The notes under the pieces are model-generated. The model made no database searches. It saw only the letters and a program-made list of their open reading frames with translations, and had not been told where the DNA came from. A DNA stretch of 7,642 nucleotides from CAXGUU01 sp964012875 (GTDB lineage Bacteria > Pseudomonadota > Gammaproteobacteria > Ga0077536): the NCBI GenBank assembly GCA_964012875.1, contig CAXGUU010000157.1, positions 1 to 7,642 on the forward strand. Direction: 5' to 3'. Both the position numbers and the translations under genes were made by a program. Position 1 is the stretch's first letter. Every line of letters starts with the position of its first letter. This document shows, one piece after another, positions 6,279 to 7,642 of the stretch.

Positions 6279-6294
6279 TGCATCATGCGTGCCA
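6279..6294 (-). promoter_or_regulatory. Sigma-54 promoter of glnK2-amtB2
   Basis: The minus strand reads TGGCACGCATGATGCA. It matches the sigma-54 consensus TGGCACG-N4-TTGC at 10 of 11 positions, with the invariant GG (6293-6292) and GC (6281-6280) 10 bases apart. The predicted transcript start is about 6268, giving a 50-base leader to glnK2. RpoN-dependent glnK-amtB expression is well established in proteobacteria. Confidence 0.85.
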
Positions 6295-6301
6295 CGACTG
6301 C

Positions 6302-6314
6302 TAATTGCCTGAAT
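6302..6314 (-). promoter_or_regulatory. Possible IHF site at the glnK2 promoter
   Basis: The minus strand reads ATTCAGGCAATTA, one mismatch from the IHF consensus WATCARNNNNTTR. It lies between the sigma-54 promoter and the NtrC-like sites, centred near -40, where bending would bring activator to polymerase. The consensus is short and degenerate, so this is tentative. Confidence 0.3.
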
Positions 6315-6346
6315 CTGAAACGAAATCCTTTCTGGCTCCGAGCCTG

Positions 6347-6361
6347 TGGCACAAAATGGGC
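6347..6361 (+). promoter_or_regulatory. Possible divergent sigma-54 promoter toward ubiK
   Basis: TGGCACAAAATGGGC keeps the whole TGGCAC box and has GG and GC exactly 10 bases apart, but the -12 box is GGGC in place of TTGC (8 of 11 matches). It would start transcription near 6373, about 110 bases before ubiK. A nitrogen-regulated ubiK would be unexpected, so chance is a serious alternative. Confidence 0.3.
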
Positions 6362-6380
6362 CAAGTCACGGTCAGTTCGC

Positions 6381-6395
6381 GCACCAAACCGATGC
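6381..6395. promoter_or_regulatory. NtrC-like binding site 1
   Basis: GCACC-AAACC-GATGC matches the NtrC dyad GCACC-N5-GGTGC at 9 of 10 core positions. It is centred at about -120 from the predicted glnK2 start site, a typical enhancer distance. Confidence 0.6.
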
Positions 6396-6412
6396 GTGAA
6401 AAAACGGGGCTC

Positions 6413-6427
6413 GCACGATTTATGCGC
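6413..6427. promoter_or_regulatory. NtrC-like binding site 2
   Basis: GCACG-ATTTA-TGCGC matches the NtrC dyad at 7 of 10 core positions. It is centred 32 bases beyond site 1 (about -152), about three helical turns and the same spacing as the paired NtrC enhancers at E. coli glnA (-108 and -140). The spacing is the main support; the sequence match alone is weak. Confidence 0.4.
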
Positions 6428-6481
6428 AACAAGCGGAGCGCAATCGGTAAAAATTGAAACGACGTATCAGGAGCCTCTAAC

Positions 6482-6760
6482 GTGATCGAACTGCGCAAGA
6501 TTGAACAGGCAGCCGAACGCATCGTCGCGCTGCTGCCAGGTGACGCAGGCTTGCTACGAGAAGACCTGAAGCAAGCACTCAAACCTCTGATTGAGAGCGT
6601 GCTCTCACGAATGGATTTGGTTACGCGCGAAGAGTTTGAAGCCCAGAGCCTAGTCTTGCTCCGGACGCGCGAAAAACTTGAAAGCCTTGCAGAAAAGCTC
6701 ACCGAGCTGGAGCAGAGCCACGGTCAGATCGGGAGACTCGACGCTGGCGACGATGGTTAG
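6482..6760 (+). CDS. ubiK: Ubiquinone biosynthesis accessory factor UbiK (BMFP/YqiC family)
   Basis: UbiK is a small trimeric coiled-coil protein that associates with UbiJ and the membrane and helps ubiquinone assembly under aerobic conditions. The 92-residue protein is of family length. It has an N-terminal helix (IEQAAERIVALLP), then the family hallmark VTREEFEAQSLVLLRTREKL (about residues 47-66) and a C-terminal coiled coil (LESLAEKLTELEQS). The start is GTG at 6482, fixed by AGGAG at 6469-6473 with an 8-base spacer. It diverges from glnK2 and precedes the comM/yifB gene by 54 bases, a neighbourhood I recall from other gammaproteobacteria. The reading frame is intact. Confidence 0.9.
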   Translation: MIELRKIEQAAERIVALLPGDAGLLREDLKQALKPLIESVLSRMDLVTREEFEAQSLVLLRTREKLESLAEKLTELEQSHGQIGRLDAGDDG

Positions 6761-6814
6761 CTAAAGTTTCCCACAAGATCGCAGGAAGCGGTCGCAACGA
6801 AAAGCAGGGATAGC

Positions 6815-7642
6815 ATGGGACTAGCCGTCGCATTCAGCCGTCGCATTCAGACGCTGCATGCATAGCAGCGAAGCACTATCCATCCGCATTGAGATACATC
6901 TCTCGAGCGGTCTGCCATCATGCTCACCGGCCAGCCTGCCGGGAACAGCTGTTCGTGAAAGCCGCGAGCGGGTGCGCTCGGCTATAATCAATTCGGGCCT
7001 TGAATTTCTGCAACGCCGGATCACGATCAATCTTGCGCCAAGTGACGTGCTCAAGGACGGCGCACGCTTTGGTCTGGCGATTGCGGTCAGCATCCTCGCT
7101 GCTTCCGACCAGATTCTGGCGGGAATACTTGAGCACAACGAGTTCGTCGCAGAGCTTGCGCTCGATGGCTCGCTGCGAACCGTTTGCACAGGCATAGCGA
7201 CTGAGGTCGACTGTATGCGCGCTGGGCGCGACCTTATCATCAGTTCCAACAGTGCCGGCAGCGCCTGCCTCGTGCCGGATGCCCGCATTGGTGCAGCGGG
7301 AAACCTGCGCGATGTCGCGGCACACCTTGGCGAAGTTGAAACTCTGCCTTTATGCCAGCCTGGACACCCGATGAGCGCGTCGCTGTCGTTGCCGGATCTC
7401 GCCGACGTTTATGGCCAACAGCAGGTCCGTCGTGCGTTGGAGCTCGCAGCATCGGGGGCCACAAGCTGCTGATGATCGGCCCGCCGGGCACTGGCAAGTC
7501 CATGCTTGCGACCCGCCTTACCGGAATCCTGCCACCTTTAAATGATGACGACGCACTCGCCGTCGCGTCCTTGCATTCAATTGCCGGCTTAGAACGCGCT
7601 CCGCGAACCTGGGCCTGCCGACCATTTCGGGGCCCACCACAG
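6815..7642 (+). pseudogene. comM: Broken comM/yifB (Mg-chelatase-like AAA+ ATPase), runs off right edge
   Basis: ComM is a hexameric AAA+ helicase that promotes branch migration during natural transformation. The ATG at 6815 has AGGGA four bases upstream and encodes MGLAVAF, a typical ComM start, but the frame stops at TAG 6863-6865. The cause is a perfect 13-bp tandem duplication at 6825-6850. Deleting one copy joins the start directly to the frame that continues at 6858 with RIEIHLSSGLP, TAVRESRERVRSAI and NLAPSDV, at the usual ComM spacing. That frame ends at TGA 7470-7472. A one-base shift at the G5 run (7454-7458) restores GGHKLLMIGPPGTGKSM with Walker A at 7478-7501, then ILPPL and RPFR to the window edge. 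Conserved residues are also eroded (GLPSCSPASLPG where the family has a GLPxFxIVGLPE-like stretch). It is either a real pseudogene or carries assembly errors. If the ATG at 6858 were used, only the N-terminal S16/ChlI-like domain would be made. Confidence 0.85.
6825..6850 (+). repeat. 13-bp perfect tandem duplication in comM
   Basis: CCGTCGCATTCAG occurs twice in direct succession (6825-6837 and 6838-6850). Thirteen is not a multiple of three, so the extra copy shifts the comM reading frame. Confidence 0.97.

Noticed and set aside
6821..7288. Long minus-strand ORFs opposite comM
   Set aside because: They are shadows of the comM coding frame; the plus strand shows clear ComM motifs.

Overview
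The window looks like chromosomal DNA from a gammaproteobacterium of moderately high G+C. The basis is a UbiK-type ubiquinone accessory protein, a ComM/YifB relative, two PII (GlnK)/AmtB pairs of proteobacterial type, and a sigma-54 promoter with NtrC-like sites. A marine or sediment lineage is possible, but that is only a guess.

Layout on the minus strand, in transcription order from right to left. (1) glnK2-amtB2 (6218 to 4580): a sigma-54 promoter with upstream NtrC-like sites, ending in an intrinsic terminator near 4495-4523. (2) glnK1-amtB1 (4305 to 2622): a second PII/ammonium-channel cassette. Its AmtB has a cleavable signal peptide, its promoter is not obvious, and a strong hairpin lies just past amtB1. 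(3) A 337-base non-coding stretch rich in inverted repeats. (4) A protein with two cyclic-nucleotide-binding-like domains fused to a rhodanese domain, followed 51 bases later by aroE (shikimate dehydrogenase). (5) The leftmost 322 bases have no established gene, but hold an AT-rich segment, an 8-bp palindrome, several short dyads and a possible 34-codon ORF.

Layout on the plus strand, diverging from glnK2: ubiK (6482-6760), then a comM/yifB gene that begins at 6815 and runs off the right edge. comM is broken in this sequence. A perfect 13-bp tandem duplication shifts the frame after about 12 codons, and a missing base in a G run shifts it again just before the Walker A motif.

The theme is nitrogen sensing and ammonium uptake. 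Each GlnK is expected to gate its adjacent AmtB according to cellular nitrogen status. The first cassette appears to be under NtrC/sigma-54 control. The second may be regulated differently, which suggests two specialised ammonium uptake modules. I saw no phage, transposon, CRISPR, rRNA or tRNA feature. The less ordinary observations are the comM lesions, the differently regulated tandem glnK-amtB cassettes, a hairpin presenting the amtB1 ribosome binding site, and the structured 2285-2621 spacer.
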